Below are positions 1 to 9,178 of a stretch of 51,830 nt of DNA, piece by piece (the stretch's first letter is position 1; each line of letters opens with the position of its first letter). The translations under genes and the position numbers were made by a program. This stretch comes from Methanohalophilus sp. RSK (GTDB lineage: Archaea; Halobacteriota; Methanosarcinia; Methanosarcinales; Methanosarcinaceae), in contig NZ_RDSK01000003.1 in the NCBI RefSeq assembly GCF_003722075.1, positions 1-51,830 of the forward strand. The letters are read 5' to 3'. A model generated the notes under the pieces. The model had not been told where the DNA came from and made no database searches. It saw nothing but the letters and a program-made list of their open reading frames with translations.

Positions 1-325
1 AACTGCCATTGCGTGAGTCAGACAGAATTGTTATCTCCTGTCTCCATTGATATGAAGGTGATTATGTTTCCACACACGTATTGTGCGGGAACTCATGAAT
101 ATCGCTTTTGATATATATACCTTTTGATCCGGCCAGGCCGGAACAAATCACACGACAAACCGGCGAGGTTCGCGCATGAAACAGGTTATAGAAAGCAGCC
201 CTAAGATACCATCATAATATATATAGATTTCGTGATAAGGCATTTCACATGGATTTGCGGAATCCAAACATAAATAACACGCAAATATAAATAGTAGAAA
301 AGCAAAGTAATTTGCGGGATTTATT
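1..325. promoter_or_regulatory. Non-coding leader region upstream of leuA
   Basis: I see no convincing gene in these 325 bases. TATA-like stretches lie near 110-119, 211-222 and 283-292; the last is about 40 bases upstream of the leuA ATG at 326 and is the most likely proximal promoter. A perfect 15-base palindrome follows the first TATA-like element (separate entry). A 13-codon reading frame starts at ATG 176, but it has no run of leucine codons and I do not call it a leader peptide. Confidence 0.5.
128..142. promoter_or_regulatory. Perfect palindrome downstream of a TATA-like box, candidate operator
   Basis: The sequence TCCGGCC-A-GGCCGGA is a perfect 7-1-7 inverted repeat. It lies 8 bases past an AT-rich TATA-like element (about 110-119), where archaeal repressors commonly block RNA polymerase. 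It is GC-rich in an AT-rich surround. Which gene it would control is unclear: leuA is the nearest downstream gene on +, but would need a leader of about 185 bases. Function is inferred from position only. Confidence 0.35.
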
Positions 326-1868
326 ATGTATGCGAAGAACCAACTGAGGGATCGCTTTTTACAGCGCTGAATCGATTAGAAATAAAGAAATAACCATTTT
401 TGATACTACCCTTCGCGACGGGGAACAAACCCCTGGTGTATCCCTGACCCCAAAACAGAAGTTCAATATTGCAACGCAGCTTGACAAGCTTGGGGTAGAT
501 ACGATTGAAGCAGGTTTTCCAATAGCATCCGAAGGAGACAAAGAATCGGTACAATCAATAGCCAACGCAGGCCTTACTTCCGAGGTCTGCGGTCTTGCCC
601 GGGTGCTTACAAAAGATATCGACGCCTGTATAGACGCAGGAGTGGATATGGTGCACACCTTCGTCTCCACATCGGATATCCAGAGGGAACATACCATACG
701 CAAAAGTCGTGAAGAAGTACAACAAATGGCCACCCAGGCCGTGGGATACATAAAAGACCACGGACTGAGATGTATGTTTTCTGCTATGGATGCCACACGA
801 ACCGACCTCGATTACCTGGTAGCAATCTACGGGGCAGCAGAGGAAGCTGGATGTGATATTATCAACGTGCCGGACACCGTGGGCGTAATGTCCCCGTCGG
901 GCATGTATAACCTGATAAGTGACCTACGCCAGGAAATCAGTATACCCATAGATACACACTGCCACAACGACTTTGGGCTTGCTGTATCAAACAGCCTGAT
1001 GGGAATCGAAGCGGGGGCTAACCAGGCACAGGTGACGGTGAACGGTCTTGGTGAGAGAGCAGGCAACGCAGATCTGGCAGAAACGGTCATGAGCCTCAGA
1101 TCCATATACGGCGCCAGCCTCAATATCAATACAGAATATATCGTTGAAACCGCACGAATGGTCGAACGTTATACAACCGTTCCTATTACAGCCCATCGTC
1201 CGGTTGTTGGTGAGAATGCGTTTGCGCATGAATCAGGAATCCATACCCACGGCGTCCTCGAGAATTCTGACACCTTCGAACCGGGCATAATGACCCCGGA
1301 GATGGTGGGCCACACACGCCGTATCGTACTGGGCAAACATGCCGGCAAACATGCGGTACGCAGATCCCTTGAAGCTGCCAACCTTAACCCCAATGATGAA
1401 CAACTCAATCACATCATTGAGAAGGTAAAAACAATAGCAGACAAGGGCAAGCGACTGACAGATGCTGACCTGTACGCGATTGCCTGTGCAGTCATGCACA
1501 AACCAACGGGTAAGCCTGCAATTGACCTCAAAGAGCTGTCTGTAATGACGGGTAACGTCACAACACCTACAGCCGTTGTGAAAGCACAGGTTAACGATGA
1601 AGAAAAGATACTTTCAAATATCGGAACCGGGCCCGTTGATGCCGCACTCAAGGCAGTAACCGGTATAATCGGGGAACACGCCACCATAAGCATCCACGAC
1701 TTCCGCATTGAAGCGGTAACCGGTGGTTCGGATGCCGTTGCAGAAGTGATAGTCGGCGTACAGGATGAAAACGGACGGATAGTGTCCGCACGTTCCGCAA
1801 GTGCAGATATTGTATATGCATCCGTTGAAGCACTCGTAACCGCTATTAACATGCTCCTCCAGAAGTGA
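326..1868 (+). CDS. leuA: 2-isopropylmalate synthase (LeuA/CimA family), with apparent 5' frameshift
   Basis: DRE-TIM metallolyase that condenses acetyl-CoA with a 2-oxoacid; most likely 2-isopropylmalate synthase, the first step of leucine synthesis. The acceptor loop (FDTTLRDGEQTPGVS), the metal-binding HCHNDFG, and the NGLGERAGN and GKHAGKHA motifs are visible, and the last 120 residues form the LeuA allosteric dimer domain (GPVDAALKAV). Citramalate synthase CimA is closely similar; EAGFPIAS and the leuD and leuB genes 11 kb downstream favour LeuA. The frame carrying the motifs has no ATG, GTG or TTG after the stop at 345-347. Translation from ATG 326 gives MYAKNQLRDRF, which joins SAESIRNKEITIFD if one T is removed from the T5 run at 356-360. 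The product would then be about 513 residues. This is either a sequencing error or a real disruption. Confidence 0.85.
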
Positions 1869-1873
1869 GGAAC

Positions 1874-2632
1874 ATGTTACCTTATTTTATTGATTCACAC
1901 TGCCATCTTGATTTTTCCAAGTTCAACCGCGATCGTGAAGAGGTTATCCATCGTGCAAAAGAAGCAGGGGCCTGTGAAATGATCAACTCGGGTATTGATC
2001 TGAAAACCAACATTTCAACCCTTGAACTGGCTAAAACCCATGACTGCATCCACCCAACAATAGGGTTAAGCCCCATGCTCGCCACAAATCCCGATAAAGA
2101 CAGGCCGCAGGAAGTTCTCTCCCAGCTGGATGAACAGGCCGGACAGGCCATAGGAATAGGGGAAGCGGGGGTGGACTACTATCACTGTACGGATGAGAAA
2201 CTGCGCAAGAGACAGAGAGATATATTCGAACAGGTCATCTCAATCGCGGAAAAACATACAAAACCGCTGGTTATCCATGGTAGGGATGCCGAGGAAGAAG
2301 CGCTTGCAATGGCAGGCCATCTGGACAGGGTAATCTTCCATTGCTACGGTGGCTCCCTTGAAACAATGAAAAAAATAACTGATGCCGGCCACTACATATC
2401 CATACCTACCCTGGTCTGCTTCTCCAGCCATCACAAAGAGATCGCTGCCACTGTACCTGAAGAACTCATGCTGATAGAAACAGACAGCCCCTATCTTTCA
2501 CCTCGCAAGGGCCGCAATGAACCCGCATACCTGATTGATTCCATAAATACAATAGCAGAAAAAAGGAATATGGAACCTGCCGACGTGGCAGAAATCACAC
2601 GGAAAAACACCTATACCGCATTCAAAATCTAA
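1874..2632 (+). CDS. TatD-family metal-dependent hydrolase
   Basis: A 252-residue TIM-barrel metallohydrolase of the TatD family, whose members act as metal-dependent DNases or phosphoesterases in the cytoplasm. The metal ligands are visible in order: DSHCHLD near residue 6, the glutamate in IGEAGVDYY, the histidines in VIHGRD and IFHCYGG, and the aspartate in ETDSPYLSP. Length is normal. I start at ATG 1874, which has GTGAGG just upstream; an alternative GTG at 1865 overlaps the leuA stop. The gene is translationally close to leuA and is followed after 9 bases by the metallo-beta-lactamase-fold gene, so the run is probably one transcript. The physiological substrate is unknown. Confidence 0.9.
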   Translation: MLPYFIDSHCHLDFSKFNRDREEVIHRAKEAGACEMINSGIDLKTNISTLELAKTHDCIHPTIGLSPMLATNPDKDRPQEVLSQLDEQAGQAIGIGEAGVDYYHCTDEKLRKRQRDIFEQVISIAEKHTKPLVIHGRDAEEEALAMAGHLDRVIFHCYGGSLETMKKITDAGHYISIPTLVCFSSHHKEIAATVPEELMLIETDSPYLSPRKGRNEPAYLIDSINTIAEKRNMEPADVAEITRKNTYTAFKI

Positions 2633-2641
2633 GGGATACAT

Positions 2642-3277
2642 ATGAAAGTCATACAATGCAATGCCACCACCAATGATGCAAACTCCTACCTTATAAACGA
2701 CAGTATCCTCATCGATACCGGGCTGAACGGAGAAAGACTTGCCCGGGAAATTGAAACTCATATAGATCTCAATAAACTGGAACTGATAATCCTGACCCAC
2801 TGCCACTATGATCATACAGCAGCTGTGCCCCTGCTTGTGGAACTCAGTGGGGCAAAGGTCGGCGTCCACAGGGCAGATGAGCCTATGCTCACGGATGATA
2901 TGGGAAGTGTATCAACATTCTTTGGGCAAAAAGCGCCTGCTATCGAGCCGGATATCCTCTATGAAGACGGAGACATGATCAAATTAGACGAAATCGAAGC
3001 CCTTCAGATAATCCACACACCCGGCCACACTCCGGGAGGCATATGTCTCTACGAACCTTTTTCCAAAAGCCTGTTCTCGGGAGACACAGTCTTTGCATCC
3101 GGCGGATTTGGACGCACGGATTTTGAAGGAGGCTCAGCCAGACAACTCACCGAATCAATCGAAAAACTGGCAGAAATCGATGTAGAAACCCTCTATCCCG
3201 GCCATGGCCCGGTGGTAAAAAGTGATGCCAACCGCCAGATCCAGCTTTCAATGCGTGCATCCCGAACCATATGGTGA
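2642..3277 (+). CDS. Metallo-beta-lactamase-fold hydrolase (glyoxalase II-like)
   Basis: A 211-residue MBL-fold protein. The HxHxDH motif THCHYDH is at residues 52-58; further zinc ligands follow in HTPGHTPGG, SGDTVF and the C-terminal YPGHGP. The size and motif pattern match small glyoxalase II-like thioester hydrolases; the specific substrate cannot be read from sequence. The start ATG 2642 has AAGGGA just upstream. The gene lies between tatD and the YgiQ-like gene with very short gaps, suggesting co-transcription. Confidence 0.85.
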   Translation: MKVIQCNATTNDANSYLINDSILIDTGLNGERLAREIETHIDLNKLELIILTHCHYDHTAAVPLLVELSGAKVGVHRADEPMLTDDMGSVSTFFGQKAPAIEPDILYEDGDMIKLDEIEALQIIHTPGHTPGGICLYEPFSKSLFSGDTVFASGGFGRTDFEGGSARQLTESIEKLAEIDVETLYPGHGPVVKSDANRQIQLSMRASRTIW

Positions 3278-3286
3278 TCCAGAACA

Positions 3287-5125
3287 ATGAAACACGATAA
3301 AAAAACATCAAACCCCCTCCCGATGTCAAAAAAAGAAATGTATCAGCGGGGATGGGACACCCTTGACATAATCATAGTAACAGGCGATGCATACGTTGAC
3401 CACCCTTCCTTCGGGGCTGCCCTGATAGGCCGCCTCCTTGAGGCCAGGGGATTCAGAGTAGGAATAATAGCCCAGCCTGCCCACGATAAACCGGAAGAGT
3501 TAAAGAAACTTGGAAAACCGGAACTTTTCTTTGCTGCAACCGCCGGCAACATGGACTCAATGGTATCCAACTATACGCCATCCCTCAAGCCACGTAAGCG
3601 TGATATGTATTCTCCGGGAGGTACCCCTGGTATGCGACCGGATAGGGCGACCATTGTATATTCCAATCGCATACACCAGGCATACCCGGATGCCCCTATT
3701 GTGATTGCAGGCGTAGAAGCCTCCCTGCGCAGACTGGCACAATATGATTTCCAGTCAGGAAAGGTAAGGAAATCAATTCTTGCAGATGCCCCGGCAGACC
3801 TTCTTATATATGGGATGGGCGAAACCCAGACAGAAGAAATCGCACGCAGATTACAGGCAGGAGAAGATATCAAACAAATAAAGGACATTCCCGGTACCGT
3901 CTGGAAAACCCCGGTGAAAACCTGGAAAGAAGAACTTCAAGGCATGGATTATATCGAACTGGAATCCTACACTACGGTTTCAGAAGAAAAGGAAGCCTTT
4001 GCCAGGAATTACAAAACCCTCTGGCAGCAGCAAAATCCGGGAAATGGGAAAATACTGGTCCAGCCCCACCCCAAAACTATCATTGTCCAGAATCCTCCGG
4101 CAAAACCTCTTGAGACCCAAAAGCTGGATGAGGTTTATGAGTTACCTTACACAAGACAAAAACACCCCGCTTACAAAGAGGACATCCCTGCTATTGAACC
4201 GGTGCGCTTCTCCCTCACTACCCACAGGGGTTGCTTTGGTGCCTGTTCCTTCTGCGCCATCGCCCACCATCAGGGCCGCATGGTTAATTCCAGGAGTATT
4301 GAATCACTCTTAAGAGAGGCAAAAAGCCTCACCAAAATGAAAGATTTCAAGGGAAATATCAATGGAGTGGGAGGGCCCACCGCAAATATGTATTCAATGG
4401 AATGTTCCCGTTGGAAAGACAAAGGGGTGTGTACCGACAAGCTGTGCCTCTACCCCGAGGTCTGCCCGTCAATGAATACTGACCACAGCAAAAACATGGA
4501 ACTACTAAACCGTCTGGAACAAATTCCCGGGGTGAAAAAGGTGTTCATAACTTACGGTGTGCGCTACGACCTTGCCCTGACCCAACCTGAGTATCTGGAA
4601 ATGATATGTAAAAAGCATGTCAGTGGCAGACTTGCTGTGGCACCGGAGCATTATTCAAAAAAAGTCACCGACAGCATGAGAAAACCCGGCAGGGATGTTT
4701 TTGAAAAGTTTGTGGAAATGTATTCAGCAATCAACAAGAAACTGGGCAAAGAGCAATACCTTCAGACATATCTCATGTCCGGCCACCCGGGTTGCGGGCT
4801 TAAAGAGATGATCGAAACTGCCGAATACATACGTGATAATAAACTGTATAGTGAGCAGGTCCAGGATTTCACACCAACCCCCATGACAGCATCCACCTGC
4901 ATGTATCATACCGGAATCGACCCCTTCACCGGGGAAAATATAGAAGTTGCCACTTCACGCAGGGACAAGAAGATCCAGCGCACAATCCTCCATTACAGGG
5001 ACAAACGAAATCGCAAATATATTCTTGAAGCTTTAAAAACGGCAGACCGAATGGATCTTGTGGGTAACAGCTGGAAATGTCTGATTTCCGGTAAAAGCGG
5101 CATGTGGGAATCCAAAAAGAAATGA
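3287..5125 (+). CDS. YgiQ-family radical SAM protein
   Basis: A 612-residue radical SAM protein of the YgiQ (UPF0313) family. The [4Fe-4S]-SAM motif CFGACSFC is at residues 316-323, within HRGCFGACSFCAIAHHQGR. The long N-terminal domain resembles a cobalamin-binding-like fold, and the C-terminal part matches the DUF3362 region common to the family. A second cysteine-rich stretch (CSRWKDKGVCTDKLC, then CP) lies near residues 370-395. The reaction is not established for the family. The start at 3287 is supported by GGTGATC at 3273-3279, which overlaps the stop of the upstream gene. It is the last gene of the leuA-tatD-MBL run. Confidence 0.9.
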   Translation: MKHDKKTSNPLPMSKKEMYQRGWDTLDIIIVTGDAYVDHPSFGAALIGRLLEARGFRVGIIAQPAHDKPEELKKLGKPELFFAATAGNMDSMVSNYTPSLKPRKRDMYSPGGTPGMRPDRATIVYSNRIHQAYPDAPIVIAGVEASLRRLAQYDFQSGKVRKSILADAPADLLIYGMGETQTEEIARRLQAGEDIKQIKDIPGTVWKTPVKTWKEELQGMDYIELESYTTVSEEKEAFARNYKTLWQQQNPGNGKILVQPHPKTIIVQNPPAKPLETQKLDEVYELPYTRQKHPAYKEDIPAIEPVRFSLTTHRGCFGACSFCAIAHHQGRMVNSRSIESLLREAKSLTKMKDFKGNINGVGGPTANMYSMECSRWKDKGVCTDKLCLYPEVCPSMNTDHSKNMELLNRLEQIPGVKKVFITYGVRYDLALTQPEYLEMICKKHVSGRLAVAPEHYSKKVTDSMRKPGRDVFEKFVEMYSAINKKLGKEQYLQTYLMSGHPGCGLKEMIETAEYIRDNKLYSEQVQDFTPTPMTASTCMYHTGIDPFTGENIEVATSRRDKKIQRTILHYRDKRNRKYILEALKTADRMDLVGNSWKCLISGKSGMWESKKK

Positions 5126-5154
5126 ACATTTTTAAAGAAATTTTATATAATTAT

Positions 5155-5168
5155 ATGTATATATACAT
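5155..5168. promoter_or_regulatory. 14-base AT palindrome in the sensor-kinase promoter
   Basis: ATGTATATATACAT is a perfect palindrome just after a TATA-like element (TTTTATATAA, 5141-5150) and 30 bases before the kinase start. Its position suits a repressor site, but the sequence is all but one pair A/T alternation and could be part of the promoter or chance. Confidence 0.25.
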
Positions 5169-5198
5169 CGTATATATAGACTCTACAGGAGATTGCTC

Positions 5199-6665
5199 AT
5201 GCTTCAAAAGAAGCAATTCGAAATACTGATGGTAGATGACAAGCCTGAAGACATCGATATTATCGAGAATATGCTTCAGGCAGAGTATACCATAACAAAG
5301 GCAAATTCAGGAATTGACAGCCTGGAGATAATGGAAAAAACAACTCCTGATGTGATTTTGCTGGATATCGACCTGAATGATATCAGTGGCCAAGAAGTAT
5401 GCAGGATCCTCAAGCAGCGTCAGGATACACGTACCATCCCCCTGATCATCGTAACAGCCATAAACGACAGGGAGGAAAAAATCAGGGCCTTCAATAATGG
5501 GGCGGATGATTTTGTCCTGAAACCGGTCGATGAATTCATACTCAAGAGCCGTATTGAGACCCTGCTAAAAGTAAAAGGGTTGCAGCAGCAGATCCTTCAG
5601 GAAAGGGACCTGGCACTCAAGTATATAGACACGGCGGGTTCCATAATGATAATCCTGGACAGGCATATGAATATCAAAATTGCGAACCAAAAAACTGCAA
5701 AGGTGCTGGGATATGAGACCTCCGTACTAAAGGAAAAAAACTGGATTGACAGTTTTGTTCCTGCAGAGGAAAAAATAAAGGTCAAGAAGCAATTCAAAAG
5801 ACTACTCAATGAAGAAAAAGGCATACCCGAATACCTGGAAAATCATATTATAAACCGCAAAGGGGAAAAAAGGTTAATTCGCTGGCGCCAGACTGTTTTA
5901 AGGGATGATGTGGGTGAAGTAGGAGAAATAGTGGTTGCCGGCGAAGATGTCACAGCCCAGAAAGAGACTGAAGAGCAACTCAAAAAGGCCTACGAAGAAT
6001 TAAAAACTATAGACCAGGTCAAAAAAGAATTCATTGCCAATATCAGTCATGAACTTCGCACTCCCATGATATCGCTCAAAGGTTTCAGCGACCTGCTCAG
6101 CAAAGAGAGGCTCGGAGAACTTGGCGCGGAACAAAAAAAAGCCATGGAGTCCATCTCTCGCAATTCGATATTTCTACACAGACTCATTGAGTCATTATTT
6201 TATGCAGATGATACAGCCAGAGATAACATACGCTATTCCTTTAGCCCTCTGGATATAAACAAATTTTTAAAAGAAATACTACAGGACATTTCCATTCAAA
6301 TTAGGGAAAAGGGAATTACTATAGATACCTGCTTTGATGACAGCGTTTGTGAAATTTCTGGCAGCTCTAATTACCTCAGAAGAGTATTCCTCCACCTGCT
6401 GGATAACGCTATCAGGTTTTGCCCGGCAGATTCCATGATATCCATCACAACACTGAAAAAGGAAGATAATATCGATATCTGTTTCGAATATGTACCTGAA
6501 TTACCAGACACAAGCGAAGACAACATCCCACCTCTTGAAGACATGGACAGGGGAGGCTTACGTATGTGCCGGGAAATTATCGACACACACAAAGGGGAAC
6601 TGAAAATAACAGAAAGCGAAAGCCTCACACAAATTTTCGTGAAACTCCCGCCACTTCAAAATTAA
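5199..6665 (+). CDS. Hybrid response regulator-PAS-histidine kinase
   Basis: A 488-residue cytoplasmic signalling protein with no membrane segment. Residues 6-122 form a receiver domain (acidic pair in MVDDKPED, phosphoacceptor Asp56 in LLDIDLND, Lys in FVLKPVDE). Residues 140-258 are a PAS domain ending in VVAGEDVTAQKE, followed by a coiled linker. HisKA follows with His284 in NISHELRTP. In the ATPase domain an N-box-like LDNAIRF (about 401-407) and a glycine pair at 452-453 are present, but I cannot find the DxGxG box expected near 430-445, so kinase activity is uncertain. The start at ATG 5199 has AGGAG at 5187-5191. It is monocistronic, facing the oxidoreductase pair. Signal and output are unknown. 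Confidence 0.88.
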   Translation: MLQKKQFEILMVDDKPEDIDIIENMLQAEYTITKANSGIDSLEIMEKTTPDVILLDIDLNDISGQEVCRILKQRQDTRTIPLIIVTAINDREEKIRAFNNGADDFVLKPVDEFILKSRIETLLKVKGLQQQILQERDLALKYIDTAGSIMIILDRHMNIKIANQKTAKVLGYETSVLKEKNWIDSFVPAEEKIKVKKQFKRLLNEEKGIPEYLENHIINRKGEKRLIRWRQTVLRDDVGEVGEIVVAGEDVTAQKETEEQLKKAYEELKTIDQVKKEFIANISHELRTPMISLKGFSDLLSKERLGELGAEQKKAMESISRNSIFLHRLIESLFYADDTARDNIRYSFSPLDINKFLKEILQDISIQIREKGITIDTCFDDSVCEISGSSNYLRRVFLHLLDNAIRFCPADSMISITTLKKEDNIDICFEYVPELPDTSEDNIPPLEDMDRGGLRMCREIIDTHKGELKITESESLTQIFVKLPPLQN

Positions 6666-7723
6666 CAGATAGCCTTTTCAAGCAGCTCAATAAGATCTAT
6701 GAGCTCGCGGTCTTCTGCAGCCATCTCAAGATTGGAACGGCACAGAGGACAGGAAGTTACGAGTAGTTCAGCCTTTTCTGGAATCTCGTCCAGTCTTTTG
6801 GAGGCAAGGGACTGGGATAGATCTGAGAAACTTCTCCTCACGCCACCTCCACCACCACAGCAACGTGCATTTTCGTGGTGAGTGTCCATCTCCTCAAGAT
6901 TGCAGATACGCCTGATAACATTGCGCGGTGCTTCATAGATACCATGTGCCCTGCCTATATGGCACGGGTCGTGATAGGATACGGAAATATCAAGTCTCTT
7001 GATATCAAGTTCATCGAGTTTTTGCTCTAAAAATTCGGAAACATGAAGTACATCCAGTTCTCCGGGATAATCCTTTTTCAGGGTAGTGTAGCATCCAGCA
7101 CATCCTGTGATAATGGTTTTTGCCCCGCTTTTTTTAATCTGTTCCAGGTTATGCTCGATCAATTCGGAGGCATCAGAACCTGTGCGAAGCAGAGGGGAAC
7201 CACAGCATACCTCATCCTTCAAAACACCCACCCCGAACTTCTTGAGGATATCAAAGGTTTTGCGTGCAACTTCCGGATATCTGTATGCAGTCATACAACC
7301 TGCAAAATAAACATACTCACATTTATCAGGCAATTTTTCCTTCTCATCAGATTCAAGCCAATGCAGACGTTGCCGGGATTCACGCAGGGGATTGCCCCAT
7401 TCAACAGCGTCCTTTTTGAGTTTTTCCTGAGCCTTACTGGCCCCGGCCTTGCGCACAACAGCTGCACGTGCATTTTCAACTATATCCGGAGGTGTTGCCC
7501 CGGAAGGACACATTTGTTCACATATTCCGCAGGTTGTACAGGTATCCAGGGAAAACCGGAAACTGTCATCAATATCCGAATCATCATCGATTTGCTGGGC
7601 GATGAGCATCCTTCCTCTGGCATTGGTGGATTCCCAACCATATTCATTGAATACGGGACAATAAGCCCTGCAGGTTCCACAGTGTACACATTTCAGGATC
7701 GACCTGCGATCTTCACTATTCAT
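6662..7723 (-). CDS. Iron-sulfur (CCG-domain) subunit of a GlcF/HdrD-like oxidoreductase
   Basis: A 353-residue electron-transfer protein. Two ferredoxin-type clusters lie near the N-terminus (CVHCGTCRAYCP and CTTCGICEQMCP). Two CCG domains follow, one with FAGCMTAY and CCGSP, the other with HDPCHIG, CCGGGGG and TSCPLC. This is the layout of glycolate oxidase GlcF and lactate-dehydrogenase Fe-S subunits, and is related to HdrD. Its ATG overlaps the TGA of the upstream FAD subunit gene (7720-7723), so the two are translationally coupled and probably form a complex. Whether electrons go to methanophenazine, heterodisulfide or another carrier cannot be told. It overlaps the end of the convergent kinase gene by 4 bases. 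Confidence 0.85.
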   Translation of the reverse strand: MNSEDRRSILKCVHCGTCRAYCPVFNEYGWESTNARGRMLIAQQIDDDSDIDDSFRFSLDTCTTCGICEQMCPSGATPPDIVENARAAVVRKAGASKAQEKLKKDAVEWGNPLRESRQRLHWLESDEKEKLPDKCEYVYFAGCMTAYRYPEVARKTFDILKKFGVGVLKDEVCCGSPLLRTGSDASELIEHNLEQIKKSGAKTIITGCAGCYTTLKKDYPGELDVLHVSEFLEQKLDELDIKRLDISVSYHDPCHIGRAHGIYEAPRNVIRRICNLEEMDTHHENARCCGGGGGVRRSFSDLSQSLASKRLDEIPEKAELLVTSCPLCRSNLEMAAEDRELIDLIELLEKAIC

Positions 7724-9096
7724 TTATCCACCCCCAGTTTTCCGGGATTAAGGATTCCTTTGGGATCAAGGGCTTTCTTGATAAGGGCCATTACCGGCAG
7801 GGATGTAGGATGCTCTAGTTCCATGTAGTCCGAGCGTGCACCACCAATGCCGTGTTCTGCGGAGACCGTTCCTCCTAATTCTATTGCCTTGCGGTAGATA
7901 AGGTCAGCAGCCCTGTGGAGCTTGTCCCATTCCTCCTCACTGAGCATATCGATACTCATACCGGTATGCAGATTGCCATCTCCTATATGGCCATATATCA
8001 TGATCGGAATTCCTACTTCATCGGATATCCTGTGTACATTCTCGATCATTTCAGGTATCTTTTTTATCGGCACACCGACATCCTCCCCTACATACACCCG
8101 ATTGCGCAGGGGATCCAGACGGCTGATTGCCGCCCCCACTATTCGCCGGGCAGCCCAGATGCGGTCACTTTCCTCTTCATCGCGTGCAGCACGTATGTCA
8201 TCCGCAATCTCTTCACATACCTTTTTCACCATTTCTGAAGCCTCAGAGACCGCACCTTCTGAACCATCCACCTCAACCATGAGAATAGCACCTGCATCAG
8301 GGATATCAAGACTCGGATCATAGGATTTCAGGGCACTTATAGTAGTACTATCCAGTATTTCACAGGCTGAGGGAATTGTTCCCGAGGAAAGGATACGCAC
8401 AACTGCGCCTCCGGCTTTTTCCGCACTATCAAAAGAGAGGAGAATTACCAGCCTGGCGCGAGGGAGGGGATGAATCTTCAAAACTGCCTCAGTAATTATG
8501 CCCAGGGTTCCTTCAGAACCTACCATCAGGGCTGTCAGATCATAACCTGAAGCCATTTTTAGTGTTCTTGAACCGGTCCTGATGATGCTGCCGTCCGCAA
8601 GGACTACTTCAAGGTCCAGCACATAACGTTTCGTAGTCCCATATTTTACGGAACGCATTCCACTACCATTGTTTGCTATAAGGCCAGCCAGGGTACACAT
8701 AGCAGTGCTACCAGGGTCAGGAGGGAAGAAAAAGCCGTGGGGCTTCAGAGTTTCATTGAGCCTGGAATGTACAACCCCGGGACCGATTGTTACCTGCAGA
8801 TTATCAATGTCTATATCGATAATCTCATCCATACCGCTCACATCCAGCACAATTCCACCACGGACCGGTACTGCACCACCTGCAAGCCCACTGGCAGCAC
8901 CCCGGGCCACCACAGGAATCTCGTTTTCAGAAGCAAGTTTTACTATCTTGCTCACCTGTTCTGAATTATGGGGGCGTACCACATATTCAGGACGACCCTT
9001 TACCTGGGATGCATCCGAAGAATAGCAACAAATGTCCGAGGCCGAATTACTTACGTTTTTATCGCCGACTATCTCCTTCAGCCTGTTAAGAAGCAT
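7720..9096 (-). CDS. FAD-linked D-2-hydroxyacid dehydrogenase (GlcD / D-lactate dehydrogenase-like)
   Basis: A 458-residue flavoprotein of the GlcD/Dld family, oxidising D-lactate, glycolate or a related 2-hydroxyacid. The N-terminal PCMH FAD-binding domain shows VVARGAASGLAGGAVP and DPGSTAMCTLAG, with NNGSGMRSVKYG following. The C-terminal domain carries the metal/substrate motif GHIGDGNLH and the late EHGIGGARSDYM. It forms a two-gene operon with the Fe-S subunit, overlapping by 4 bases. A 14-base palindrome lies 19-32 bases upstream of the start (separate entry). Substrate assignment is by family only. Confidence 0.88.
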   Translation of the reverse strand: MLLNRLKEIVGDKNVSNSASDICCYSSDASQVKGRPEYVVRPHNSEQVSKIVKLASENEIPVVARGAASGLAGGAVPVRGGIVLDVSGMDEIIDIDIDNLQVTIGPGVVHSRLNETLKPHGFFFPPDPGSTAMCTLAGLIANNGSGMRSVKYGTTKRYVLDLEVVLADGSIIRTGSRTLKMASGYDLTALMVGSEGTLGIITEAVLKIHPLPRARLVILLSFDSAEKAGGAVVRILSSGTIPSACEILDSTTISALKSYDPSLDIPDAGAILMVEVDGSEGAVSEASEMVKKVCEEIADDIRAARDEEESDRIWAARRIVGAAISRLDPLRNRVYVGEDVGVPIKKIPEMIENVHRISDEVGIPIMIYGHIGDGNLHTGMSIDMLSEEEWDKLHRAADLIYRKAIELGGTVSAEHGIGGARSDYMELEHPTSLPVMALIKKALDPKGILNPGKLGVDK

Positions 9097-9114
9097 ATAC
9101 GTTCAACCTGTAAT

Positions 9115-9128
9115 ATATTGATCAATAT
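9115..9128 (-). promoter_or_regulatory. 14-base palindrome upstream of the GlcD-like gene
   Basis: ATATTGATCAATAT is a perfect palindrome in the 82-base gap between the divergent GlcD-like gene and arcS. It lies 19-32 bases upstream of the GlcD-like start, downstream of a TATA-like CTATATAG (9157-9164). This fits an operator near the transcription start of the oxidoreductase operon. No cognate regulator is adjacent. Confidence 0.35.
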
Positions 9129-9178
9129 TATGTGATTGAGTAGAAAACGTTTACATCTATATAGTTCTATTCTATGCC

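Noticed and set aside
176-217. Possible 13-codon leader peptide upstream of leuA
   Set aside because: It lacks leucine-rich codons and no alternative hairpins are evident; archaeal attenuation by leader peptide is not established.
7043-7828. 261-residue + strand open frame
   Set aside because: It lies wholly antisense to the Fe-S and FAD subunit genes, whose motifs are unmistakable.
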